Source: JABDQZ01 sp050049775
GTDB taxonomy: Bacteria > Pseudomonadota > Gammaproteobacteria > Chromatiales > Chromatiaceae
Length of the DNA stretch: 64,000 bases
Reading direction: 5' to 3'
Assembly (NCBI GenBank): GCA_050049775.1
Contig: JASFVP010000006.1
Span: 28,115 to 92,114 of the forward strand
Shown one piece after another: positions 8,201 to 17,023 of the stretch; the stretch's first letter is position 1, and each line of letters starts with the position of its first letter. A model generated the notes under the pieces. The model had not been told where the DNA came from, searched no databases, and saw only the letters and a list, made by a program, of their open reading frames with translations. The translations under genes were made by a program, and so were the position numbers.

Positions 8201-9457
8201 ATGTTCAGCAAGTCCATGCAAATCAGCGGTTATGATGACGAACTCTGGGCCGCCATCCAGGCCGAGGAGAAACGTCAGGAAGAGCACATCGAGCTGATTG
8301 CGTCCGAAAACTACACCAGTCCCCGCGTCATGCAGGCACAGGGTTCGGTATTGACCAACAAGTACGCCGAGGGTTATCCGCACAAACGTTACTACGGTGG
8401 TTGTGAAAATGTCGACGTGGCTGAACAACTGGCGATCGATCGCGCCAAAAAACTGTTTGGTGCCGATTATGCCAATGTGCAACCGCACTCCGGTTCACAG
8501 GCCAATGCCGCGGTCTACATGGCTTTGTGCAAGCCGGGCGACACCATCCTGGGCATGAGCCTGGCGCACGGCGGCCATCTCACCCACGGTGCCAAACCGA
8601 ACTTTTCCGGCAAACTTTACAATGCCATCCAGTATGGCCTGAATCCCGAGACCGGTGAAATTGATTACCACGAAGTGGAGAACTTGGCGCGCGAGCAAAA
8701 GCCGAAAATGATCATTGCCGGTTTTTCCGCCTATTCTCGCGTGGTCGACTGGCAGCGTTTCCGCGACATTGCCGATGAAGTCGGCGCCTACCTGTTTGTC
8801 GACATGGCGCACGTTGCCGGTCTGATCGCTGCTGGTGAATACCCGAGCCCGGTGCAGATTGCCGATGTTACCACCACCACGACGCACAAGACCTTGCGCG
8901 GCCCGCGTGGCGGTCTGATTCTCGCCAAGTCCAATCCGGATATCGAGAAAAAACTCAACTCGCTGGTATTCCCCGGCACCCAGGGCGGCCCGCTGATGCA
9001 CGTTATCGCCGCCAAGGCCGTCGCGTTCAAGGAAGCCATGGAAGACGATTTCATCAGTTACCAGAAACTGGTCAAGAAAAACGCCCAGGTAATGGCCGAT
9101 GTGTTCATGCAACGTGGTTATGACGTGGTTTCCAAAGGCACTGATGACCACCTGTTCCTGGTCAGCTTCATCGAAGCCGGCCTGACCGGTAAGGATGTCG
9201 ATGCCTGGCTGGGCGACGCCAACATCACGGTCAACAAAAACGCCGTACCCAACGATCCGCAGTCGCCGTTTGTCACTTCCGGTATTCGCATCGGTACGCC
9301 GGCGATTACCACGCGTGGCTTTGACGAAGCCGACAGCAAGGAGCTGGCCAACTGGATGTGCGACGTGATCGACAGCCGTGGCGACCAGGGCGTGATCGAC
9401 GCGGTAAAACAAAAGGTGTTGGCGATTTGTGCCCAGCATCCTGTCTATGCCGACTGA
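8201..9457 (+). CDS. glyA: Serine hydroxymethyltransferase
   Basis: GlyA interconverts serine and glycine with tetrahydrofolate, supplying one-carbon units. The 418-residue PLP enzyme has IELIASENYTS near residue 30, EGYPHKRYYGGC near 54, the SGSQANAAVY loop near 94, and the PLP-lysine motif TTTTHKTLRGPRGG near residue 222. The ATG at 8201 was chosen over a longer frame because it has GGAG at seven bases and begins at the family's usual N terminus. It is followed 27 bases later by nrdR, a conserved neighbour. Confidence 0.97.
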   Translation: MFSKSMQISGYDDELWAAIQAEEKRQEEHIELIASENYTSPRVMQAQGSVLTNKYAEGYPHKRYYGGCENVDVAEQLAIDRAKKLFGADYANVQPHSGSQANAAVYMALCKPGDTILGMSLAHGGHLTHGAKPNFSGKLYNAIQYGLNPETGEIDYHEVENLAREQKPKMIIAGFSAYSRVVDWQRFRDIADEVGAYLFVDMAHVAGLIAAGEYPSPVQIADVTTTTTHKTLRGPRGGLILAKSNPDIEKKLNSLVFPGTQGGPLMHVIAAKAVAFKEAMEDDFISYQKLVKKNAQVMADVFMQRGYDVVSKGTDDHLFLVSFIEAGLTGKDVDAWLGDANITVNKNAVPNDPQSPFVTSGIRIGTPAITTRGFDEADSKELANWMCDVIDSRGDQGVIDAVKQKVLAICAQHPVYAD

Positions 9458-9484
9458 CGGCTAATCGCAAAGAGGGTTGCGACG

Positions 9485-9991
9485 ATGCGTTGTCCGTTTT
9501 GTGGCGCACAGGATACCAAGGTAGTGGATTCGAGGCTGGCCAGTGAAGGCGACCAGGTGCGGCGCCGGCGCGCCTGTTCGGTGTGCAATGAACGTTTCAC
9601 CACCTACGAAACCGTCGAACTGAACCTGCCGCGTGTGGTCAAGTCGGACGGCAGTCGCGTGCCGTTTGATGGCCGCAAGTTGCGCGCCGGCATTTTGCGC
9701 GCGTTGGAAAAACGTCCGGTCAGCACCGACCAGGTCGAGATCGGCATCAATCACATCACGCGCAAGCTGGTGGCCAAGGGAGATACCGAAGTGCCGTCGC
9801 GCGAAATCGGCGAACTGGTCATGGAAGAACTGCGCCGGCTGGATCAGGTCGCCTATGTGCGCTTTGCCTCGGTGTATCGCAGCTTTGAAGACGTCAACGC
9901 GTTTCGCGAGGAAATCGAGAAGCTGGAAAAACAGCCGACTCCGGAGGTGCGACGCAAACAGCTGGACCTGCTCGGTGGTGATGAAGATTGA
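9485..9991 (+). CDS. nrdR: Transcriptional repressor NrdR
   Basis: NrdR senses ATP/dATP and represses ribonucleotide reductase genes. The 168-residue protein has the N-terminal zinc ribbon, with Cys pairs in MRCPFCGAQDTKV and RACSVCNERF, then an ATP-cone domain from about residue 48 (PRVVKSDGSRVPFDGRKL onward). Length is slightly above the family norm because of a short charged C-terminal tail. Its stop overlaps the ribD TTG start. Linkage glyA-nrdR-ribD is typical of gammaproteobacteria. No nrd target gene is in the window. Confidence 0.97.
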   Translation: MRCPFCGAQDTKVVDSRLASEGDQVRRRRACSVCNERFTTYETVELNLPRVVKSDGSRVPFDGRKLRAGILRALEKRPVSTDQVEIGINHITRKLVAKGDTEVPSREIGELVMEELRRLDQVAYVRFASVYRSFEDVNAFREEIEKLEKQPTPEVRRKQLDLLGGDED

Positions 9992-11115
9992 CCGGCTCGT
10001 TCAGCAGTTCGGATTATGCGTTTATGGCGCGGGCGATTCGCCTGGCCTGGCGCGGTAAGTACACCACCCATCCCAACCCGCGCGTCGGCTGCGTGCTGGT
10101 CAAGTCCGGCGAGATCATCGGCGAGGGCTACCATCGCAAGGCCGGTGAAGCACACGCCGAACGCAATGCACTGGCCGCTGCCGGTGAAGCGGCCGTCGGT
10201 AGTACGGCGTATGTCACGCTCGAACCCTGTTCCCATCACGGCCGCACGCCGCCGTGCAGCGAGGCACTGATCGAGTCCAGGGTCAGCCGCGTGGTTATAG
10301 CTATGACCGATCCTAATCCACTGGTATCCGGTAGTGGCATCGAACAGTTGCAGGCGGCCGGTATCGAAGTAGAGACCGGTTTGCTCGAAGCACAGGCGCG
10401 AGCGCTCAATCCAGGGTTTATCAAACGCATGGAACAGGGCCTGCCATGGCTGCAGTGCAAACTCGCGGCCAGCCTGGACGGCCGTACCGCCATGGCTTCG
10501 GGTGAAAGCAAATGGATCAGCTCGGATCATTCACGCCAGGATGTACAGCGCCTGCGTGCCCGGGCTTCAGCAATTCTCACCGGTGTCGGTACCGTACTGG
10601 CGGATGACCCTTCGCTTAATGTGCGTCTGGATCACCAGCAGTTACAGATCGATGCGGATCTCGGCGTGCGCCAGCCGTTGCGCGTGATTCTGGACGCCTC
10701 ATTGCAGACACCGCCGGATGCAAAAATTTTACAGCTTCCCGGCGCCAGCCTGATATTCTGCGATGCCGCGCTGACGCACGATCCACAGCGCTATGCGGCA
10801 ACCGATACGCCAGTGGTGCCGGTTAGCGCCGTAGACGGTCGACTCGATCTGGAACAAGTGCTGCGGCACCTGGCATCACTCGGCATCAACGAAGTGTTGC
10901 TGGAAAGTGGCGCCACGCTGGCCGGGCAGGCGCTGGCTGAAGGGCTGGTGGATGAGTTGGTGCTGTATCTGGCGCCGCATCTCATGGGCAGTGATGCGCG
11001 TGGCCTGTTTCATCTGCCGGGACTGGAACAGATGCAGCAACGCAAGTCGCTGCACATCATTGATGAACGTCGTTTCGGTGACGATCTCAGAATCACCGCA
11101 ACGCTGAGTAACTAA
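9988..11115 (+). CDS. ribD: Bifunctional riboflavin biosynthesis deaminase/reductase
   Basis: RibD deaminates and then reduces the pyrimidine intermediate made from GTP in riboflavin synthesis. The N-terminal deaminase carries the zinc motif HAERNAL near residue 53 and the PCSHHGRTPPC signature near 78. The reductase domain starts near residue 148 (LQCKLAASLDGRTAM) with SDHSRQDVQRLRARA following. A TTG start overlapping the nrdR stop (ATTGA) was chosen because it gives the usual dozen residues before the conserved MARAIRLA; the ATG at 10024 is the alternative. Confidence 0.95.
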   Translation: MTGSFSSSDYAFMARAIRLAWRGKYTTHPNPRVGCVLVKSGEIIGEGYHRKAGEAHAERNALAAAGEAAVGSTAYVTLEPCSHHGRTPPCSEALIESRVSRVVIAMTDPNPLVSGSGIEQLQAAGIEVETGLLEAQARALNPGFIKRMEQGLPWLQCKLAASLDGRTAMASGESKWISSDHSRQDVQRLRARASAILTGVGTVLADDPSLNVRLDHQQLQIDADLGVRQPLRVILDASLQTPPDAKILQLPGASLIFCDAALTHDPQRYAATDTPVVPVSAVDGRLDLEQVLRHLASLGINEVLLESGATLAGQALAEGLVDELVLYLAPHLMGSDARGLFHLPGLEQMQQRKSLHIIDERRFGDDLRITATLSN

Positions 11116-11128
11116 TTCGGGAAGTATT

Positions 11129-11794
11129 ATGTTTACAGGCATTATTCAATCCATCGGCAGCGTTGTATCGCTGCAGCAAAAAGGCGGTGATGTCCGCCTT
11201 CAACTGAAAGCCGGCAAGCTCGATATGACCGATGTCGCACTCGGTGACAGCATCGCGGTCAACGGCGTGTGTCTGACGGTGATCGAGCTGTCTGCTGACA
11301 GTTTTACAGCCGATGTGTCACGTGAAACCTTGAGCCTGACTTCTCTCGGCAACCTGAGTACCGGCAGCCAGGTCAATCTGGAAAAGGCATTGACCTTGTC
11401 GACCCGTCTTGGTGGTCACATGGTCAGCGGTCATGTCGACGGCCTTGGCGAGATACTCGAGCGCCGCGACGATGCGCGTTCCATCTGGTTTCGCGTCGCC
11501 GCACCAGAGCCATTGGCGCGTTACATCGTGCACAAGGGCTCCATCACCGTGGACGGCACCAGCCTGACCGTGAACGCGGTCAACGGCAATGAATTCGAAC
11601 TCAACATCGTGCCGCACACGCTGCAGGAAACCATCATGAGTGGTTATGCGCCAGGCACCAAGGTCAATCTGGAAGTCGACCTGATTGCGCGTTATCTGGA
11701 GCGTTTACTGCTCGGTGACAGCGCTGCAGAGAAAAACAAAGGGGCCGAAGGCATCACGATGGAATCGCTGGCGCGCGCTGGCTTTACCGACTGA
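11129..11794 (+). CDS. ribE: Riboflavin synthase, alpha subunit
   Basis: This enzyme dismutates two molecules of 6,7-dimethyl-8-ribityllumazine into riboflavin. The 221-residue protein shows the internal duplication of the lumazine-binding barrel: MFTGIIQSIGSV at the N terminus with DSIAVNGVCLTV in repeat 1, and GHMVSGHVDG plus GSITVDGTSLTV in repeat 2. It sits between ribD and ribBA in the riboflavin operon. The symbol ribC is used for the same enzyme in some species. Confidence 0.96.
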   Translation: MFTGIIQSIGSVVSLQQKGGDVRLQLKAGKLDMTDVALGDSIAVNGVCLTVIELSADSFTADVSRETLSLTSLGNLSTGSQVNLEKALTLSTRLGGHMVSGHVDGLGEILERRDDARSIWFRVAAPEPLARYIVHKGSITVDGTSLTVNAVNGNEFELNIVPHTLQETIMSGYAPGTKVNLEVDLIARYLERLLLGDSAAEKNKGAEGITMESLARAGFTD

Positions 11795-11874
11795 AGCGGC
11801 TGAAATACTGCTTGTGAGCCGGCAAAGTTTGCTACAATCGCGCTCTTTATTCGGCAGTGCGGTGTAATCCAGCT

Positions 11875-13002
11875 ATGGAACTCAATTCCACAGAAGAAAT
11901 TATCGAAGACCTGCGCCAGGGCAAGATGGTCGTGATCATGGACGACGAGGACCGTGAGAACGAAGGCGATCTGCTCATGGCGGCCGAACTGGTGACACCG
12001 CAAGCGATCAATTTCATGGCCAAGTACGGCCGCGGCCTGATCTGCCTGACCCTGACCAAGGAACGCTGCCAGCAGTTGCGCCTGCCGCTCATGGTCAACG
12101 AAAACGACCAGATCCAGGCGACCAACTTCACCATTTCCATCGAAGCCGCGGAAGGCGTTACTACTGGCATTTCAGCGGCCGACCGCGCCACCACAATCCA
12201 GGCGGCGGTCAAGGCGGACGCCATGCCGCAGGACATTGTCCAGCCAGGCCATATTTTCCCGCTCATGGCGCAACCCGGTGGTGTGCTGGTACGTGCTGGC
12301 CATACCGAAGCCGGATGCGATCTGGCGCGCCTGGCCGGGCTGGGACCTGCGGCCGTGATTGTCGAAATTCTCAACGAAGACGGCACCATGGCGCGGCGTC
12401 CGGATCTCGAGGTGTTCGCCCAACAACACGACCTGAAAATTGGCACCATTGCTGACCTGATTCACTATCGCGTGCGCAATGAAAAAACCATTGAACGCGT
12501 CAGCGAGTGTCAACTGCCGACCGAACATGGCATGTTCCGCCTGATTGCGTTCCAGGATTGCATTGACAACGAAGTACATCTGGCTATGGTCAAGGGAGAC
12601 ATCAAGGCGAATGAGCCGGTGCTGGTGCGCGTGCATGTGCAGAATACCCTGTGTGACCTGCTGTCAGCACGACGCGCCAATTGTGGCTGGCCACTGGATG
12701 CGGCGATTCAACAGGTTGCAGAAGCCGGCGAGGGCGTCATCGTGATTCTGCGCAATCACGACAGTTCACGCGAAATCGTACAACGCATCGAGGAAGCCAA
12801 ATGGCACGATGCCGATAAATCCGCATCAGAAAAGACGCAGCAAGGCCAGAGAGAGCTGCGTACCTACGGTGTCGGTGCGCAGATTCTGGCCGACCTCGGC
12901 GTACAGAAAATGAAGGTCATGAGTGCGCCGACCAATATGCACGGTCTGGCCGGCTTTGATCTGGAAGTGTCGGAATTCATCGGACTCAACAAACAGGATT
13001 AA
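11875..13002 (+). CDS. ribBA: 3,4-dihydroxy-2-butanone 4-phosphate synthase with degenerate GTP cyclohydrolase II domain
   Basis: The N-terminal RibB domain (residues 1-200) makes the four-carbon riboflavin precursor from ribulose 5-phosphate and has the acidic motif DDEDRENEGDLL at 23-34 and RAGHTEAGCDL near 140. The C-terminal domain (205-375) has the GTP cyclohydrolase II fold but keeps only one of three zinc cysteines: Asn257 and Ala268 replace two, and Cys270 remains. The usual TNNP-type substrate motif is also altered (SAPTNMHGLAGF). This domain is therefore probably inactive, implying a separate ribA elsewhere. The ATG at 11875 fits the family N terminus. No FMN riboswitch precedes it. 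Confidence 0.93.
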   Translation: MELNSTEEIIEDLRQGKMVVIMDDEDRENEGDLLMAAELVTPQAINFMAKYGRGLICLTLTKERCQQLRLPLMVNENDQIQATNFTISIEAAEGVTTGISAADRATTIQAAVKADAMPQDIVQPGHIFPLMAQPGGVLVRAGHTEAGCDLARLAGLGPAAVIVEILNEDGTMARRPDLEVFAQQHDLKIGTIADLIHYRVRNEKTIERVSECQLPTEHGMFRLIAFQDCIDNEVHLAMVKGDIKANEPVLVRVHVQNTLCDLLSARRANCGWPLDAAIQQVAEAGEGVIVILRNHDSSREIVQRIEEAKWHDADKSASEKTQQGQRELRTYGVGAQILADLGVQKMKVMSAPTNMHGLAGFDLEVSEFIGLNKQD

Positions 13003-13020
13003 ACAACGGGGATTCAGCTT

Positions 13021-13491
13021 ATGAGCATTAAACAGATTGAAGGTGGCTTGACGGTACAGAATGCATCTTTTTGCATTGTGGTGGCGCGCTGGAACAGCTT
13101 CGTCGTCAACAGCCTGGAAGCCGGCGCCATCGATACCCTGAAGCGTCATGGCGCGTCCGATGCCGACATCACCGTTGTGCGCGTGCCTGGCGCGTTTGAA
13201 ATGCCACTGGCGCTCGAAAAAATCGCAGCCAGCGGCAAGTACGACGGGATTGTCGCGCTGGGCGCCGTTATCCGTGGCGGTACGCCGCATTTTGAATACG
13301 TTGCCGGTGAATGCGTCAAGGGCATGGCGCAGGTGACGCTGAAACATGGTGTGCCGATCGCCTTCGGTGTATTGACGGTTGATACCATTGAACAGGCGAT
13401 TGAACGTTCCGGCACCAAAGCCGGCAACAAGGGCGGCGAAGCGGCGGCCTCGACCATTGAAATGGTCAATCTGCTCAGAGCCATCGACTGA
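13021..13491 (+). CDS. ribH: 6,7-dimethyl-8-ribityllumazine synthase
   Basis: RibH joins the RibB and RibD products to form the lumazine precursor of riboflavin. The 156-residue protein contains ARWNSFV near residue 22, the VPGAFEMPLAL motif at about 55-65, ALGAVIRGGTPHFEYV near 80 and the FGVLTVDTIEQAIERSG segment near 115, all usual for icosahedral or pentameric lumazine synthases. Downstream nusB is 29 bases away, as in many proteobacteria. Confidence 0.97.
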   Translation: MSIKQIEGGLTVQNASFCIVVARWNSFVVNSLEAGAIDTLKRHGASDADITVVRVPGAFEMPLALEKIAASGKYDGIVALGAVIRGGTPHFEYVAGECVKGMAQVTLKHGVPIAFGVLTVDTIEQAIERSGTKAGNKGGEAAASTIEMVNLLRAID

Positions 13492-13520
13492 GCCTGTTAT
13501 AGCTTACTGACTGAACCGCC

Positions 13521-13961
13521 ATGAGTAAAAAACGAAGCAAGGCCCGTGCGTTTGCATTGCAGGCGGTATACCAGTGGCAGATGTCGGATAACCAGATCAA
13601 CGATATCATCAACCAGTTCCTGCTGGAAAACGACAGCAAAAGTTTCGAGAGCAAGTATTTTCAGGATTTACTGCGGGGCGTGGTCACCAATCTCGATGAT
13701 CTCGATGCCTTGCTGCAGCCACTGATCGACCGGCAGATCGAACAGGTGGATCCGGTCGAACGCGCAGTATTACGCCTCGGCGCCTACGAACTCAAATTCC
13801 ACCCGGAAATTCCCTACCGCGTCGTCATCAACGAAGCTGTCGAACTGGCCAAAACCTATGGTGCGGAAAAAGGCCACAAGTACGTCAATGGCGTCATCGA
13901 CAAGCTGGCCCAGAGTCTCAGGTCAATTGAAGTCAACGCGCGGCGGCAGACCAGCAACTGA
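13521..13961 (+). CDS. nusB: Transcription antitermination protein NusB
   Basis: NusB binds boxA RNA with NusE (ribosomal S10) to build the rRNA antitermination complex. The 146-residue all-helical protein begins with the basic stretch SKKRSKARAFALQAVYQW and carries DPVERAVLRLGAYEL, VVINEAVELAKTYG and KYVNGVIDKLA in its C-terminal half, all family hallmarks. It lies between ribH and thiL, the standard order. Confidence 0.97.
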   Translation: MSKKRSKARAFALQAVYQWQMSDNQINDIINQFLLENDSKSFESKYFQDLLRGVVTNLDDLDALLQPLIDRQIEQVDPVERAVLRLGAYELKFHPEIPYRVVINEAVELAKTYGAEKGHKYVNGVIDKLAQSLRSIEVNARRQTSN

Positions 13962-13984
13962 TTTTCTGCGCACCGGCCCCGGCG

Positions 13985-14941
13985 ATGTCCCGTTCAGAAT
14001 TCGAAATCATTGCCGCGTTTTTTGCGTCACTGACCCCGCAACGTGATGATGTCGTGCTTGGCATCGGTGACGATTGCGCTTTGCTGCAACCTCCGGCGGG
14101 TAAATTACTCGCTGTCAGCAGCGACACCCTGGTCGAAGGCGTGCATTTTTTCCCCGGCTGTGACGCCCATGCGTTGGGGCACAAGGCACTTGCCGTCAAT
14201 CTCAGCGACCTGGCGGCCATGGGTGCAGAGCCAGCCTGGGTCAGCCTGGCGCTGACCTTGCCGGAAGCCGATGAAAACTGGCTGAGCGCGTTTGCGGCCG
14301 GTTTCCGGCAACTGGCCGAACAGCATCATGTCCAGCTGGTCGGCGGTGATACCACCAGAGGACCTCTGAGCATCAGCATCACCATTCAGGGTTTTGTGGC
14401 GCCGGACAAGGTGCTGCGCCGCAGCGGCGCACAAATCGGCGACCTGGTTTGTGTGACGGGTCAACTGGGTGGTGCAGCCCTGGCAGTGGAACTGATCAAT
14501 GCCGGTATGTCGCTGCCCGATGACATACAGCAAAAACTGGATTACCCGGTTCCGCGCATTGCCGCAGGTCAGCAACTCGCACAGCACGCCACCGCGGCGA
14601 TTGATGTGTCGGATGGCCTGCTGGCGGACCTTGGCCACATCCTGCAGGCATCCGGTGCGGCCGCAGAGTTATCTGCCGCTGCCATGCCGATGCTGCCGGC
14701 CGTGCAGCATCAGGCGGAACAGCAAAGCCGCTGGGATTTGCCATTGAGTGGCGGCGATGATTACGAGCTGTGCTTTACCATCGCCCCGCAACATCAGTCG
14801 TGGTTGCTGCAGCTGGCCGAAAACCTAGATTGTCCGGTTACCGTGGTTGGCCACATTGTGCCGGGCGAGGGTATCAGTGTGACCTTGTCCGATGGCAGTC
14901 TCTGGCAGGGACACGCTGCAGGATATCAGCACTTCTCATGA
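13985..14941 (+). CDS. thiL: Thiamine-monophosphate kinase
   Basis: ThiL phosphorylates thiamine monophosphate to the active cofactor thiamine diphosphate. The 318-residue protein has the N-terminal GIGDDCALL motif near residue 22, DTLVEGVHFF, NLSDLAAMGAEP near 70 and GGDTTRGPLSI near 118, plus AIDVSDGLLADLGHI in the second half, all characteristic of the PurM/ThiL ATP-binding fold. Its stop overlaps the pgpA ATG (ATGA). Confidence 0.96.
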   Translation: MSRSEFEIIAAFFASLTPQRDDVVLGIGDDCALLQPPAGKLLAVSSDTLVEGVHFFPGCDAHALGHKALAVNLSDLAAMGAEPAWVSLALTLPEADENWLSAFAAGFRQLAEQHHVQLVGGDTTRGPLSISITIQGFVAPDKVLRRSGAQIGDLVCVTGQLGGAALAVELINAGMSLPDDIQQKLDYPVPRIAAGQQLAQHATAAIDVSDGLLADLGHILQASGAAAELSAAAMPMLPAVQHQAEQQSRWDLPLSGGDDYELCFTIAPQHQSWLLQLAENLDCPVTVVGHIVPGEGISVTLSDGSLWQGHAAGYQHFS

Positions 14942-15426
14942 AACCCGGGCCGAAACCTGATCTGTTGAATCCGCTGCATTTCCTTGCCTTCGGCTTCGGC
15001 AGTGGCCTGGCACCCAAAGCACCAGGCACTCTCGGCACGCTCGCGGCGGTGCCGCTGTACTGGTTTTTATCGCCGGCCGACTTGTATTGGTATTTGCTGG
15101 TATGCGTGCTGGTCTTTGCGATCGGCGTGCCGATCTGCGGGCGCGCCTCAAGCGATCTCGGTGTGCACGACCACAGTGGCATTGTCTGGGACGAAATCGC
15201 CGGTTATTTCGTTACTATGATCGCCATACCACAGAGCCTTTTTTGGGCTACAGTTGGCTTTATGCTGTTTCGTCTGTTTGATATCTGGAAACCCTGGCCG
15301 ATCAGCTGGCTGGATCGGCGTGTCAGTGGCGGTTTTGGTATTATGGTCGACGACCTGCTGGCGGGTTTGATGGCATGTGGACTGATGCACTTGTTGCTGT
15401 ATATGGAGATTACACCGCTGTGGTAA
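14938..15426 (+). CDS. pgpA: Phosphatidylglycerophosphatase A
   Basis: PgpA dephosphorylates phosphatidylglycerol phosphate in the inner membrane to give phosphatidylglycerol. The 162-residue protein shows the family motifs FGFGSGLAPKAPGTLGTL, the acidic VWDEIAGYFVTM near residue 85, and FRLFDIWKPWPI, with several hydrophobic membrane segments. The ATG overlapping the thiL stop is preferred over a frame beginning inside thiL. The nusB-thiL-pgpA order is conserved. Confidence 0.96.
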   Translation: MKPGPKPDLLNPLHFLAFGFGSGLAPKAPGTLGTLAAVPLYWFLSPADLYWYLLVCVLVFAIGVPICGRASSDLGVHDHSGIVWDEIAGYFVTMIAIPQSLFWATVGFMLFRLFDIWKPWPISWLDRRVSGGFGIMVDDLLAGLMACGLMHLLLYMEITPLW

Positions 15427-16079
15427 TGAAAAAATTCTGCCTGGTTCTATGTCTGGCTGCTCTCTGGCTGGTGAGTCTGCCCGTGATGGCGGCGATCGAT
15501 TTTCGTATCGTGGCGCTGTTTCCCGGGAAGGCGATGATTGAGCAGAACGGTAACAGTTTTGTGCTGTCGGTCGGCAAAAGCAAAAACCGCATGACCTTGC
15601 TGGATACGGACACCTATGCACAGACGGCCACAATAGAAATTGACGGCAAGGCCGAAGTCTATGAAATCGGCCGCCATGTCGGCGGTGGTTATGCCACGCC
15701 GGAAAAGCGCGAAACCCGCATTCTCATGAACAATCGTGGCAGTTTTGTCACAAATGGCAGCATTAATGGCCAATCGGTGTATTTTTTGGTGGATACCGGT
15801 GCCAGCTCCATCACCATGAATGCCAGTCTGGCCAGACGTCTGGGCATCGACTACGAAACAAAGGGCCAGCCAGTGCTGGTCAATACCGCCAGCGGCCGTG
15901 AAACAGGTCGTGCGGTCAAACTGGATTCAGCCAGTGTCGGACCAATCCAGGTCAGCAATGTGCGGGCGATTGTGCTGGAAAACGAAGGCCTCAGTATGAC
16001 TCTGCTGGGCATGTCGTTCCTGAGTCAGATTGAGATTGAAAACCGCGCCAATATGATGGTGCTGCGGCAGAGTAATTAA
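15426..16079 (+). CDS. Periplasmic retropepsin-like aspartic protease (TIGR02281-type)
   Basis: The 217-residue product has a signal peptide (KK, then a hydrophobic core to about residue 22, ending VMAA). A C-terminal retropepsin-like domain begins near residue 100, with the catalytic triad-like FLVDTGASSI (Asp123-Ser127). LLGMSFLSQIEIE near the end corresponds to the second conserved part of this fold. Family members are single-domain clan AA aspartic proteases thought to act as dimers; substrates are unknown. Its ATG overlaps the pgpA stop (TAATG), so it may be coupled to pgpA. It converges on folE2. Confidence 0.85.
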   Translation: MKKFCLVLCLAALWLVSLPVMAAIDFRIVALFPGKAMIEQNGNSFVLSVGKSKNRMTLLDTDTYAQTATIEIDGKAEVYEIGRHVGGGYATPEKRETRILMNNRGSFVTNGSINGQSVYFLVDTGASSITMNASLARRLGIDYETKGQPVLVNTASGRETGRAVKLDSASVGPIQVSNVRAIVLENEGLSMTLLGMSFLSQIEIENRANMMVLRQSN

Positions 16080-16082
16080 TAA

Positions 16083-16913
16083 CTACTTGCTTTCGCAGGT
16101 TTTTTCAATCAACGCATAAGCCGAATGGTTGTGGATTGACTCGAAGTTCTCGGACTCGACCGTGTAGGCACAGATTCTTTTGTCCTGATTCAGTCTGCCG
16201 GCCACGTCACGCACCATGTCTTCAACGAACTTGGGATTGTCGTAAGCGCGCTCGGTAACGAATTTCTCATCCGGACGTTTCAGCAGGCCGTACAGTTCAC
16301 AGGAAGCTTCCTTTTCAACCAGTTCGATCAATTCCTCGATCCAGACAAAGTCGGTGGTCTGTACCGAGACGGTGACATGCGAGCGCTGGTTGTGCGCGCC
16401 ATAGTCGGCGATCGACTTGGAGCAAGGACACAGGCTGGTGACCGGCACGATGACCTTGATGAACATCTCCGGCTTGCCATCCTTGATTTCACCGATCAGC
16501 GTCACTTCGTAATCGAGCAGGCTCTCCACACCGGAAATCGGCGCCTTTTTGTTGATGAAGTACGGGAACGACATCTCGATATGGCCCGCTGAGGACTCCA
16601 GCTTTTCGGCCATTTCCACCAGCATGTCCTTGAATGAGGTGACGGTGATTTCACGCTCATGATTGTTGAGAATCTCAACAAAACGTGACATGTGCGTGCC
16701 CTTGAAGTTGTGAGGCAGGAACACATACATGTTGAAGGTGGCAATGGTGTGCTGTTCGCCCACGCTGCGATCCTTGACGCGCACGGGGTGGCGAATGTCC
16801 TTGATCCCGACCTTGTTGATGGCAATTTTGCGTGTATCGGCGCTGCTTTGAACGTCCTCGATGGCCTGCTGTGGATCAGCGCTGGAAACTGCGGTCATAC
16901 GTTGTTCAGGCAC
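16083..16913 (-). CDS. folE2: GTP cyclohydrolase FolE2 (type IB)
   Basis: FolE2 makes dihydroneopterin triphosphate from GTP, the first step of folate synthesis, and can use metals other than zinc, so it supports growth in zinc-poor conditions. Family signatures are VGIKDIRHPV near residue 36, NFKGTHMSRFVE near 69, the metal-Cys block TSLCPCSKSIADYGAHNQRS near 160, and IHNHSAYA at the end. A GTG at 16913 has a weak AGG upstream; an ATG at 16898 is a possible start five codons later. A canonical folE was not seen. Confidence 0.94.
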   Translation of the reverse strand: MPEQRMTAVSSADPQQAIEDVQSSADTRKIAINKVGIKDIRHPVRVKDRSVGEQHTIATFNMYVFLPHNFKGTHMSRFVEILNNHEREITVTSFKDMLVEMAEKLESSAGHIEMSFPYFINKKAPISGVESLLDYEVTLIGEIKDGKPEMFIKVIVPVTSLCPCSKSIADYGAHNQRSHVTVSVQTTDFVWIEELIELVEKEASCELYGLLKRPDEKFVTERAYDNPKFVEDMVRDVAGRLNQDKRICAYTVESENFESIHNHSAYALIEKTCESK

Positions 16914-17023
16914 TCAGCCTGCCTCTGGAATCTCGTTAAGCAGTCGATTTTACCGTAGCGGCCTTGCCCGGGCAACTTGATCAGTCCGCTAAAACCTTGA
17001 GAAAACAGGGGAAGCTTTTGCCT

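Noticed and set aside
8495..9439. 314-codon antisense ORF opposite glyA
   Set aside because: It is a shadow of glyA with no recognisable domain, ribosome-binding site or terminator.
11795..11874. FMN riboswitch before ribBA
   Set aside because: The 80-base gap is too short and lacks the FMN-aptamer core; only a weak TACAAT -10-like element was seen.
16964..16975. TTGCCCGGGCAA palindrome as a terminator or operator
   Set aside because: It is only 12 bases, has no U-run and no repeat elsewhere in the window.
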